Assembly: GCA_036558265.1 (NCBI GenBank)
Contig: DATBFY010000238.1
Coordinates: forward strand, 1-5,065
Reading direction: 5' to 3'
Length of the DNA: 5,065 nt
Source of the DNA: RYN-433 sp036558265
GTDB lineage: Bacteria > Planctomycetota > Phycisphaerae > Tepidisphaerales > Tepidisphaeraceae
The notes beneath the pieces were generated by a model. The model was not told where the DNA came from and ran no database searches. It was given only the letters and a program-made list of their open reading frames with translations. Positions 1-5,065 of this stretch are shown here, one piece after another. Position 1 is the first letter of the stretch. Each line of letters opens with the position of its first letter. Made by a program: the position numbers and the translations under genes.

Positions 1-119
1 CCGATCAGGCCCTCTACGACGCCAAGGCCGCCAACCGCAATTGCGTGAAGGTCTACGCCCAGCATCCCACCCCCAAGTCCGAATCGAATACCAAGTCTGA
101 ACCGGTTAAGGCGGCCTGA
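1..119 (+). CDS. GGDEF-domain protein (probable diguanylate cyclase), C-terminal end only
   Basis: This is the last 38 codons of a gene that begins before the window; the first full codon is at base 3 and the stop TGA at 117-119. The translation opens with DQALYDAKAANRNCVKVY. This matches the end of GGDEF domains, where an (A)D-x-ALY-x-AK-x-x-x-RN-x-V motif forms the last helix and strand. GGDEF proteins make cyclic di-GMP from two GTP and act as signalling outputs, often fused to receiver or sensor domains. The catalytic GG(D/E)EF loop and any sensor lie upstream and cannot be seen, so activity is not established. After the domain come about 20 hydrophilic residues rich in Lys, Ser and Pro, which look like a disordered tail. 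The family call rests on one short motif, though a characteristic one. Confidence 0.75.
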   Translation, partial: DQALYDAKAANRNCVKVYAQHPTPKSESNTKSEPVKAA

Positions 120-132
120 ACGCGACCGGCGA

Positions 133-148
133 GGCCGCTTCAGCGGCC
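133..148 (+). terminator. Hairpin after the GGDEF gene, possible terminator
   Basis: GGCCGC (133-138) and GCGGCC (143-148) form a perfect 6-bp GC-only stem with a TTCA loop, beginning 14 bases after the stop codon. No T-tract follows, so this is not a classical intrinsic terminator. Its position suggests a role in 3'-end formation or mRNA stability. In DNA this GC-rich a 6-bp palindrome could also be chance. Confidence 0.35.
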
Positions 149-251
149 GAGACCCGGCCGGCAACTGAGCTTTCTCTCCGCCCCACCTTATCATATTCCT
201 GCTAATCTTGCGGGAGCCCATGTTTTACCCTCCCCGCCGGTCTGATTCTTC

Positions 252-281
252 TTGACCCTCACGATTCGCGCGAGATACAAG
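252..281 (+). promoter_or_regulatory. Candidate sigma-70-type promoter for the PEP-CTERM gene
   Basis: TTGACC (252-257) is five of six to the -35 consensus. It is followed after 18 bases by TACAAG (276-281), four of six to the -10 consensus. This would give a leader of about 100 bases before the ATG at 388. A second option is the AT-richer stretch at 189-209, where TGCTAATCT (200-208) resembles an extended -10 but has no clear -35. The rest of the 120-387 gap shows no other signal I can support. The call is by motif only. Confidence 0.35.
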
Positions 282-376
282 CCATTCGATAGCCGATCGA
301 TGCGGTGCCGCGTGCCTCAAGCAACCGCCGGCGGTGACGCGCGCCCCGCGGAATCGATCGCCCACGTCTACCCACC

Positions 377-382
377 GGGGAG
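377..382 (+). promoter_or_regulatory. Ribosome binding site deciding the start at 388
   Basis: GGGGAG lies 5 bases before the ATG at 388. The frame is also open upstream to an ATG at 334, but nothing comparable precedes that codon. A start at 388 puts the hydrophobic signal segment close to the N-terminus. An internal ATG at 433 would give an even tidier signal peptide but has no Shine-Dalgarno sequence. Confidence 0.6.
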
Positions 383-387
383 AGCAC

Positions 388-2064
388 ATGAGGGAACTCG
401 CAATTCGTCCAGGACGGCCAACGCCCTGCGGCATGCATCGCTCGGTCATCGCCAGCCTCGGGTGTGTTGTCGCCATCGGCGCGCCTGCGCTGCCGACCTC
501 GGCAGCGGCGATCTACCGCACAGTCGTCCTGTCCGGCACGCAGGCTCCAGGCACGCCGACGGGCGCGAAATTCCGCGCCTTTTCAAACGTCCTGCTCACT
601 TCGGACGGGAAGACCGTGTTCTCGGCGGATCTGCAAACGGGCTCGGGCGGCGTCACGTCGCAGAACAGCACAGGCATTTGGTCCGAGGCGCTGGGCCCCC
701 TGTCCCTTGTCGCGCGCATCGGCGACCAGGCGCCGGGTACGCCGACGGGTACCAGGTTTCAAAGCTCGGACGTCCCGATCATCGGTCCGGACAGGCAAGT
801 TGCGTTCGTGGCTTATTTGACCGGTGCCGGCGTCACCTCGCTGAACGACACGACCGTATGGGCCCAACAGTCGGGTGGCGCGCTGACGCTCGTCGCCCGC
901 GAGGGCGATCCGATCCCCAACGCGCCCGCGGGGACGACCATCGCCGATATCGCCGCCGAACGACAACTGGCGATCGGCCCCGCTGGCAAGACGTCATTCG
1001 CGGCGTTCCTCAAGGGACCGGCCGCCAATGGCAGGGGCATCGTCTCCTCCGACGGCACGACGCTTGCCCTCGTCGCCCAATCCGGCACGCAGGCCGCCGG
1101 CCTCCCAGCCGGGGCCAACTACGGCACCTTCGAGTACGGCATGCTCGGGACCGACGCGCAGGCCAACGTCGCGTTCTTTGGCTTGCTCCAGGTCAACGGC
1201 GCCACGGTGACGGATGCCAGCGACGACGCGATCTGGCATGGCAACGCGGGCAATCTCCGGCTCGTCGCCCGACAAGGCGACCCGGCCCCGGGAGCGCCCG
1301 CCGGTACCGCCTTCGGCAATCTCGGCCCGCCCACCGTCAACGCCAACGGGCAGGTCGCCTTCCGCGCCGAGTTACCCGGCGGCGGCAGCGGAATCTGGTC
1401 CGAAAGGAGCGGCGGCACACTCGCCGCCGTCGCCCGCGCCGGCGAACAAGCCCCGGGAACGCCGGCCGGCGCCACCTTCGACTATTTACGCGACCAGGCC
1501 ATCAACGACGCCGGCCGGACCGCGTTCGTCGGGTCGCTAGAGCTCAACGACGGTGGTGTGACCTCGTCGAATGACACCGGAATCTGGTCCGATGGCAGCG
1601 GCGCGCTGGCCCTGATCGCTCGCGAGGGGAGCCAGGCGCCCGGCACGCCGCCCGGTGCCGTCTTTGACCTGCTCGACCCGCCCGTGATGAACGGCGCCGG
1701 GCGGGTCGCCTTCCGCGCGCGACTGCTGTCGGGCAGCGGCGGGATCACGGCCGACAACGACCTGGGCGTCTGGGCCGAAGACCCCAATGGCGTGCTGTCC
1801 CTGGTCGTCCGCGAGGGCGATCCGTTCGAACTCGCGCCAGGCGACGTCCGGACGATCCAGGGCGTCGGTTTCAGGGACGACACGGGCCCCAGTGACTTTC
1901 CCGGTGCCGCCTACACCGATGACTACACCCTGGCCTTCTCCCTCCTGTTCACCGACGGAACCGACGGCGTCTTCACCGCGACCCTGGTCCCCGAGCCCGC
2001 TACCGCAGGACTCGCATTGCTCGCGGCGTTTGCAATGCGCAGGCGCAGTCGCCGGCGGATCTAA
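388..2064 (+). CDS. Secreted NxxGxxAF tandem-repeat protein with PEP-CTERM sorting signal
   Basis: This gene encodes 558 residues. Residues 1-40 are a signal peptide: Arg-containing n-region, hydrophobic core around SVIASLGCVVAIGAPAL, and likely cleavage near TSAAA. Residues 48-533 hold about eight units of 55-65 residues, with boundaries near 48, 111, 172, 232, 296, 351, 413 and 476. Each unit runs GxQAPGTPxGxxF, then an NxxGxxAF-type strand (INDAGRTAF, VNANGQVAF, MNGAGRVAF), often a GVTSxNDTGIW stretch, and closes with LxLVAR. This matches proteins annotated as choice-of-anchor tandem repeat NxxGxxAF-containing, which are exported and of unknown function; a beta-rich, propeller-like fold is my inference. 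Residues 534-558 are a PEP-CTERM signal: VPEP, a short hydrophobic segment, then MRRRSRRR. In known systems an exosortase processes this signal and the protein goes to the cell surface or exopolysaccharide matrix. The last unit is divergent. No catalytic motif is visible. The gene is probably monocistronic, since a hairpin follows directly. Confidence 0.9.
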   Translation: MRELAIRPGRPTPCGMHRSVIASLGCVVAIGAPALPTSAAAIYRTVVLSGTQAPGTPTGAKFRAFSNVLLTSDGKTVFSADLQTGSGGVTSQNSTGIWSEALGPLSLVARIGDQAPGTPTGTRFQSSDVPIIGPDRQVAFVAYLTGAGVTSLNDTTVWAQQSGGALTLVAREGDPIPNAPAGTTIADIAAERQLAIGPAGKTSFAAFLKGPAANGRGIVSSDGTTLALVAQSGTQAAGLPAGANYGTFEYGMLGTDAQANVAFFGLLQVNGATVTDASDDAIWHGNAGNLRLVARQGDPAPGAPAGTAFGNLGPPTVNANGQVAFRAELPGGGSGIWSERSGGTLAAVARAGEQAPGTPAGATFDYLRDQAINDAGRTAFVGSLELNDGGVTSSNDTGIWSDGSGALALIAREGSQAPGTPPGAVFDLLDPPVMNGAGRVAFRARLLSGSGGITADNDLGVWAEDPNGVLSLVVREGDPFELAPGDVRTIQGVGFRDDTGPSDFPGAAYTDDYTLAFSLLFTDGTDGVFTATLVPEPATAGLALLAAFAMRRRSRRRI

Positions 2065-2068
2065 ACCC

Positions 2069-2096
2069 CGCGCCAAAATCCCGCAATTTTGGTGCG
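2069..2096 (+). terminator. 11-bp hairpin directly after the PEP-CTERM gene
   Basis: CGCGCCAAAAT (2069-2079) pairs with ATTTTGGTGCG (2086-2096) through one G-U wobble, with a six-base loop CCCGCA. It starts 4 bases after the TAA at 2062-2064. The stem is long and ideally placed for a transcript end. It lacks a trailing T-tract, but the T4 of its 3' arm is part of the stem. A terminator or 3'-end stabilising stem-loop is likely. Confidence 0.55.
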
Positions 2097-2193
2097 CGCC
2101 CGTGACGCGCGCGGCGCAACCGCCCGCCACGAAAAATAAAAAATATTTCACCCGAAAACCCGAGCAAATCCTCACCTTCGCAATTTGGATGCG

Positions 2194-2214
2194 CACCGGC
2201 GCGTCACCGGCGCG
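2194..2214. repeat. Direct repeat, 10-mer with 11-base period
   Basis: CACCGGCGCG occurs at 2194-2203 and again at 2205-2214, separated by one T. The 11-base period is close to one helical turn, as in some operator half-site arrays. It could also be simple sequence drift in GC-rich DNA. No regulator is identifiable. Confidence 0.5.
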
Positions 2215-2274
2215 CAACCCCGCTCCCATAGGTGGAGGACACTCTCACGATGAGCCAACAGCGCCACGGCTACG

Positions 2275-2340
2275 CGGTTTGGAGTTCACGCTTTAGCGTG
2301 TCTTCAATTCAACGCACGCTAAAGCGTGAACTCCGAACCG
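2275..2340. repeat. 26-bp inverted repeat with self-complementary arms (REP/MITE-like palindrome)
   Basis: The left arm (2275-2300) and right arm (2315-2340) are complementary at 25 of 26 positions. The single exception, T2280 opposite G2335, is a G-U wobble in RNA. The loop is 14 bases (2301-2314). The inner 20 bp (2281-2300 with 2315-2334) are perfect. Each arm also contains its own inverted repeat: CACGCT-TT-AGCGTG at 2287-2300 and CACGCT-AA-AGCGTG at 2315-2328. The element can therefore fold as one long stem or as two short hairpins. This layout resembles REP/BIME elements or a very small non-autonomous mobile element. No target-site duplication or transposase is visible. It could also act as a bidirectional terminator or processing site. 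Confidence 0.8.
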
Positions 2341-2343
2341 ACT

Positions 2344-2372
2344 CCCCAATTCTCCCCAAAACTCCCCATCCC
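2344..2372 (-). other. Canonical G-quadruplex motif on the - strand
   Basis: The + strand has C-runs at 2344-2347, 2354-2357, 2364-2367 and 2370-2372. Read on the - strand this is G3, loop of 2, G4, loop of 6, G4, loop of 6, G4, which satisfies the usual G3+N1-7 rule. The first three runs sit in three copies of a 10-base unit starting CTCCCCA (2342-2351, 2352-2361, 2362-2371). An A8 tract follows at 2374-2381. The motif is visible; whether it folds in the cell is not. Confidence 0.6.
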
Positions 2373-2523
2373 GAAAAAAAATCCGCGCGCAACCCGCCCA
2401 GCTTCACACCTCCCCTCATCCCCTCATCGTCGCGCGCCCGGCGCAAAACGAAGCCAGATCCCGGACCGTGCCTACCCACCCGCCAACACCACCCCCCCCG
2501 ACCCGGTATTCTCTTCAAACGCC

Positions 2524-2528
2524 AGGAG
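2524..2528 (+). promoter_or_regulatory. Ribosome binding site deciding the start at 2539
   Basis: AGGAG lies 10 bases before the ATG at 2539. The frame is open upstream to an ATG at 2326. That longer start lies inside the inverted repeat and would put 71 Pro-rich residues ahead of the Tat signal, so 2539 is the better choice. Confidence 0.6.
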
Positions 2529-2538
2529 CATCCCGACC

Positions 2539-3930
2539 ATGATCACCCGACGCGACCTCATCGCCTCCGCCGCCGCCGGCCTGGCCATCTCTGCCACCGC
2601 GCGTGGCCTCGCCACGGCCGCTGAACAGGCCCAGTCCGGCCCGACCGCCCCGGAAGGTTGGACCGGCACTTCCCCCCGCGACGAGATCCGCCCCGACTTT
2701 TCCTTCGACCCCAGGGGCGGCCCCGCCGGAAGCCCGGCCCTGGTCATCCGCGCCGACACCCGCGAAGGCCTCGACGGCTGCTGGACCAAGACCTTCGCCA
2801 TCGAGCCCGGCCGCCATTACCGCTTCTCCGCCCTCTACCGCGCCTCCAACGTCTCCATCCCCCGCCGCAGCATCGTCGCCAAGCTCGATTGGAAGGACGC
2901 CAAAGGCCACGCCGTCCCCCTCGACACCCCCGCCGTCTCCAACGTCCTCCAGCACATGCGCGCGATGGCTGAGACTGAGTTCCCGCCGACCGGCCCCACC
3001 GGCCCCGACGGCTGGACCCAAATCTCCGGCACCTACCGCGCCCCCGCCGGCGCGACTCAAGCCGTCGTCCGCCTGCACCTCCAGTGGGCGCCCAACGCCG
3101 AGGTCCGCTGGGCCAACGTCTCGCTGGCAGCCACCGAGCCGCTGGGCCCGCGCAAGGTGCGACTGGCCGCCGTCCACTTCCGCCCGACCGGCGGCAAGAC
3201 CCCCGCCGACAACTGCCGCCTCTATGAGCCGCTGATCAAACAGGCCGCCGACCAGCGCGCCGACCTGGTCGTCCTGGGCGAAACGCTCACCTACGCGTGG
3301 CTTGGCAAACCCTTCCACCAGGTCGCCGAGCCGATCCCCGGACCGTCCACCGAGTACTTCGGCCAACTCGCCAAGGCCCACAATCTCTACATCGTCGCAG
3401 GTCTCGTCGAGCGCGATCGGCATCTGGTTTACAACACCGCCGCCCTGCTCGGTCCTGACGGCCGCCTCGCCGGTAAGTACCGCAAGGTCTGCCTCCCGCG
3501 CGGCGAGGTGGACGGCGGCATCGCGCCCGGCAATGACTACCCGATCTTCCAGACGCGCTTCGGCCGACTGGGCATCATGATCTGCTATGACGGCTTCTTC
3601 CCCGAGGTCGCCCGCGAGCTCTCCAACCGCGGCGCCGAGGTGATCGCCTGGCCGGTCTGGGGCTGCAACCCCCTGCTCGCCCGCGCCCGCGCCTGCGAGA
3701 ATCACGCCTACCTGGTCAGCAGCACCTACGAGGACGTCTCGGGCGGCTGGATGATCTCCGCCGTCTTCGACCACACCGGCGAGCCCATCGCCCACGCCGA
3801 CAAGTGGGGCACCATCGCCGTCGCCGAAGTCGATCTGAACGCCCGCACGCGCTGGCCCAGCCTCGGCGATTTCAAGGCGCACATCCCCCATCACCGTCCG
3901 ATCGCCGTGGGCGAACCGCACATCGCGTGA
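2539..3930 (+). CDS. Tat-exported carbon-nitrogen hydrolase (nitrilase superfamily) with N-terminal beta-sandwich-like domain
   Basis: This gene encodes 463 residues. The N-terminus MITRRDLIASAAAGLAIS is a twin-arginine signal, with likely cleavage near residues 27-28 (ATAAE). Residues about 45-200 look like a carbohydrate-binding or jelly-roll type domain: GLDGCWTKTFAIEPGRHYRF, then a WTQISGTYRAPAGA segment and VRLHLQW. This is inferred from pattern only. Residues 205-455 are the CN-hydrolase domain. The catalytic triad appears intact: Glu248 (VLGETL), Lys316 (YRKVCLP) and Cys349 (ICYDGFFPE). Glu323 (PRGEVDGG) fits the accessory conserved Glu. The family hydrolyses nitriles, amides, ureido compounds or N-acyl groups through a Cys thioester. 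The substrate cannot be read from the sequence, and 'nitrilase' should not be taken literally. The Tat signal puts a folded enzyme outside the cytoplasm, which is unusual for the superfamily. No obvious partner lies beside it; the next gene starts 169 bases on. Confidence 0.88.
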   Translation: MITRRDLIASAAAGLAISATARGLATAAEQAQSGPTAPEGWTGTSPRDEIRPDFSFDPRGGPAGSPALVIRADTREGLDGCWTKTFAIEPGRHYRFSALYRASNVSIPRRSIVAKLDWKDAKGHAVPLDTPAVSNVLQHMRAMAETEFPPTGPTGPDGWTQISGTYRAPAGATQAVVRLHLQWAPNAEVRWANVSLAATEPLGPRKVRLAAVHFRPTGGKTPADNCRLYEPLIKQAADQRADLVVLGETLTYAWLGKPFHQVAEPIPGPSTEYFGQLAKAHNLYIVAGLVERDRHLVYNTAALLGPDGRLAGKYRKVCLPRGEVDGGIAPGNDYPIFQTRFGRLGIMICYDGFFPEVARELSNRGAEVIAWPVWGCNPLLARARACENHAYLVSSTYEDVSGGWMISAVFDHTGEPIAHADKWGTIAVAEVDLNARTRWPSLGDFKAHIPHHRPIAVGEPHIA

Positions 3931-3994
3931 ACCTGGTTCGTCAACGGCGGCTCTGCGAAAGTTGGCAACCCGGCCCTGGCGGGACGATCCTTGG

Positions 3995-4000
3995 TACAAT
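3995..4000 (+). promoter_or_regulatory. -10-like box upstream of the DUF4239 gene
   Basis: TACAAT is five of six to the -10 consensus and stands out in a GC-rich gap (3931-4099). No good -35 lies 16-18 bases upstream. A start here would leave a leader of roughly 90 bases before the ATG at 4100. I see no clear terminator for the nitrilase gene in this gap, so read-through is also possible. Confidence 0.3.
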
Positions 4001-4099
4001 CAGCGCTCAGTCCCCGCGCGGCCAGCCACGGAACGTCCGGCGTTCGGCCGCGGACGGCGAGATATCCGCGACGTCGAGAGCGGAAGAGAGGTTGCCGCA

Positions 4100-4897
4100 A
4101 TGTCCTACGAGCACCTTCTCGATCAGGTCCCGGTGTGGGGCTTTTTCATCCTAATCGAGGCGATCACCCTGGTCCCGATCGAGCTGGGCCAGCGGCTGGG
4201 GGAGCGACGCCGGCAGAACCCCCGTCGCGAACACGAGGGGCCCGTCGGAAACGTCGTCGGGGCGACACTCGTCCTGCTCGGATTCATGATGGCGCTCACA
4301 CTGGGCGCGGCACAGGCCCGCTTCGACGCCCGCAAAGAGGCGCTCATCGACGGCGTAAACGCGATCGAGACGGCGTACCGGAACGCATCCCTGCTGCCCG
4401 AGCCACACCCGGGCGAGGTTCGGAAACTGCTGCGCGAGTACGTGGAAATCCGCCTGCAGATGCCTCATTTCTACCACGACCCCGATCGAATGCAGCAAAT
4501 GGACAACCGCGTGCGGTCACTGCAGCGGGCGATCTGGTCGCATGCCGAGACGCTGGACAAGGCAGATCGGAATTCCGAGATCTATGCCCTCTTCACCTCG
4601 AGCCTGAATGAGGTTTTTCAGGTCCATAACAAGCGCGTCATCCTCGGCGCTCGGTACCGCACCCCGATCCTGGTGTGGGTGGTCCTGATCATCGTTACGA
4701 CCGTTACGATGTTCGGCGTGGGGTTCCAGTTCGGACTTGCCGGCAACCGGAGCCTGATCGCCAACCTGCTGCTCGCGCTGACGTTCGCCCTGGTGATGGT
4801 CATCATCTTCGAGCTCGATCAGTCGGGCCGGGGCGTGATTAACGTGAGCCAGCAGCCCATGTTCGAGTTGCACGAGCGCCTGAAGGCGCAACCGTGA
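4100..4897 (+). CDS. Bestrophin-like (DUF4239) membrane protein
   Basis: This gene encodes 265 residues. GAGAGG (4086-4091) lies 8 bases before the ATG; the frame is open further upstream, but that would add 46 hydrophilic residues. Four membrane segments are apparent, near residues 10-29, 50-71, 187-210 and 217-237, in a two-plus-two layout with a soluble middle of about 115 residues. The family pattern is clear: GATLVLLGFMMALTLGAAQARFDARKE, then VNAIETAYRNASLLP and LLREYVEIRL. In the second half come RYRTPILVWVV, GLAGNRS and a C-terminal FELDQSGRGVINVSQQPM. These match DUF4239, described as bestrophin-like. Bestrophins are anion channels, but channel activity has not been shown for this family as far as I know. 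The middle region (about 105-180) is Arg/Glu-rich and probably helical. The gene may be co-transcribed with the glucosidase gene 54 bases downstream. Confidence 0.88.
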   Translation: MSYEHLLDQVPVWGFFILIEAITLVPIELGQRLGERRRQNPRREHEGPVGNVVGATLVLLGFMMALTLGAAQARFDARKEALIDGVNAIETAYRNASLLPEPHPGEVRKLLREYVEIRLQMPHFYHDPDRMQQMDNRVRSLQRAIWSHAETLDKADRNSEIYALFTSSLNEVFQVHNKRVILGARYRTPILVWVVLIIVTTVTMFGVGFQFGLAGNRSLIANLLLALTFALVMVIIFELDQSGRGVINVSQQPMFELHERLKAQP

Positions 4898-4919
4898 CGC
4901 GCGCGCGCGCGCGCGCGCG
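4898..4919. repeat. Perfect (CG)11 dinucleotide microsatellite
   Basis: Twenty-two bases of uninterrupted CG start directly after the TGA of the DUF4239 gene. Strict purine-pyrimidine alternation runs on from 4897 to 4924 (28 bases), a strong Z-DNA-type sequence. It can also fold on itself as a hairpin in RNA. It ends 32 bases before the next start codon. Such repeats are slippage-prone, but because it lies outside both reading frames a length change would alter spacing, not frame. Confidence 0.9.
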
Positions 4920-4951
4920 TGTGCCATCGCCGCACAGACGGAGACACCCGA

Positions 4952-5065
4952 ATGCTGAGAACCAGGGAACATCAACGGATTCGGGAAGCCGCACGGCTCC
5001 CCTGGCGCTTCTGGGGGCCCTACCTGAGCGAACGCCAGTGGGGCACGGTTCGCGAGGACTACAGC
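4952..5065 (+). CDS. MGH1-like glycoside hydrolase (glucosidase), N-terminal 38 codons
   Basis: The window ends 38 codons into this gene. GGAG (4940-4943) lies 8 bases before the ATG. The translation starts MLRTREHQRIREAARLPW and continues with WGPYLSERQWGTVREDYS. That segment is a hallmark of the N-terminus of bacterial proteins annotated as glucosidase or MGH1-like glycoside hydrolase (an (alpha/alpha)6 fold related to GH63). These are normally several hundred residues longer. The family is linked to hydrolysis of alpha-glucosides such as mannosylglycerate or glucosylglycerate; the substrate here is unknown. No signal peptide is seen, so it is probably cytoplasmic. The catalytic acids lie beyond the window. 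The call rests on one strongly conserved segment. Confidence 0.82.
   Translation, partial: MLRTREHQRIREAARLPWRFWGPYLSERQWGTVREDYS

Larger units (their letters stand above)
2065..2538. other. 474-base structured intergenic region
   Basis: I see no convincing gene here. In order it holds the hairpin at 2069-2096; a sharply AT-rich patch at 2131-2149 containing the palindrome AAATATTT (2141-2148); a direct repeat at 2194-2214; a Shine-Dalgarno-like GGTGGAGG (2231-2238) before an ATG at 2250; the long inverted repeat at 2275-2340; a C-run/A-run block at 2342-2381 ending in A8 (2374-2381); two copies of CCCCTCAT in tandem (2412-2427); a C8 run (2492-2499); and a weak -10-like TATTCT (2507-2512) upstream of the nitrilase gene. 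Composition shifts towards C-rich on the + strand after 2341. The region must contain the promoter of the downstream gene, but the sequence does not identify it clearly. Confidence 0.7.

Noticed and set aside
252..1574. A 440-codon + strand frame overlapping the PEP-CTERM gene
   Set aside because: The translation is dominated by Arg with His, Pro and Gly, typical of a shifted frame in GC-rich coding DNA. It has no domain, and the overlapping frame is clearly the real one.
1537..2229. A 230-codon - strand frame covering the end of the PEP-CTERM gene and its hairpin
   Set aside because: It is an antisense shadow with no motif, and it runs across the hairpin and the AT-rich intergenic patch.
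2275..2340. CRISPR repeat unit
   Set aside because: There is only one inverted pair, with no regularly spaced direct repeats or spacers and no cas gene in view.
2232..2624. A 130-codon + strand frame across the intergenic region
   Set aside because: It runs through the inverted repeat and low-complexity C-rich DNA and overlaps the nitrilase start by 86 bases. The translation is Pro/Arg/His-rich with no family resemblance. Only its ribosome site is worth noting, and that is reported as a finding.
3963..3994. Possible sigma-54 promoter (TGGC-type) upstream of the DUF4239 gene
   Set aside because: The GG and GC elements do not fall at the required 10-base spacing.
2515..3999. A 494-codon open frame on the - strand
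   Set aside because: It is the antisense shadow of the nitrilase gene. Its translation is Gly/Ala/Asp-rich with no recognisable motif, and the + strand frame carries a Tat signal and catalytic residues. In DNA this GC-rich, long antisense frames arise from third-position bias.
3962..4099. Upstream extension of the DUF4239 gene by 46 codons
   Set aside because: The added residues are hydrophilic and Arg-rich with no family match, and they would cover the candidate -10 box. The ATG at 4100 has a well-placed ribosome site.

Overview
The window is GC-rich DNA with five protein-coding genes, all on the + strand; the first and last are cut by the window edges. The gene set points to a member of the Planctomycetota or a close relative. 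It includes a PEP-CTERM-anchored protein with NxxGxxAF tandem repeats, a Tat-exported nitrilase-superfamily enzyme with an N-terminal extension, a four-helix bestrophin-like (DUF4239) membrane protein, and the start of an MGH1-like glucosidase. The window contains no rRNA or other marker gene, so the taxonomic call is inference.

Layout. Bases 1-119 are the last 38 codons of a GGDEF (diguanylate cyclase) protein, followed by a compact hairpin. A 268-base gap holds weak promoter candidates. Bases 388-2064 encode a 558-residue secreted protein with about eight repeat units and a C-terminal PEP-CTERM sorting signal; an 11-bp hairpin lies directly behind its stop. Bases 2065-2538 are a 474-base non-coding stretch with the densest unexplained structure here: two 10-mers spaced 11 bases apart, a near-perfect 26-bp inverted repeat whose arms are each self-complementary, and a C-run array that forms a canonical G-quadruplex motif on the - strand. 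Bases 2539-3930 encode a 463-residue Tat-signal nitrilase-family hydrolase with its Glu-Lys-Cys residues intact. Bases 4100-4897 encode the DUF4239 membrane protein. A perfect (CG)11 microsatellite separates it from the glucosidase start at 4952.

Function. The genes do not form one obvious pathway. The repeat protein and the nitrilase are both exported and separated by a structured intergenic region, so each probably has its own transcription unit. The DUF4239 gene and the glucosidase gene are 54 bases apart and could be co-transcribed, with the CG repeat in between. I saw no tRNA, CRISPR array, transposase or complete new defence-like system. The points of interest are intergenic DNA structures and domain architecture.
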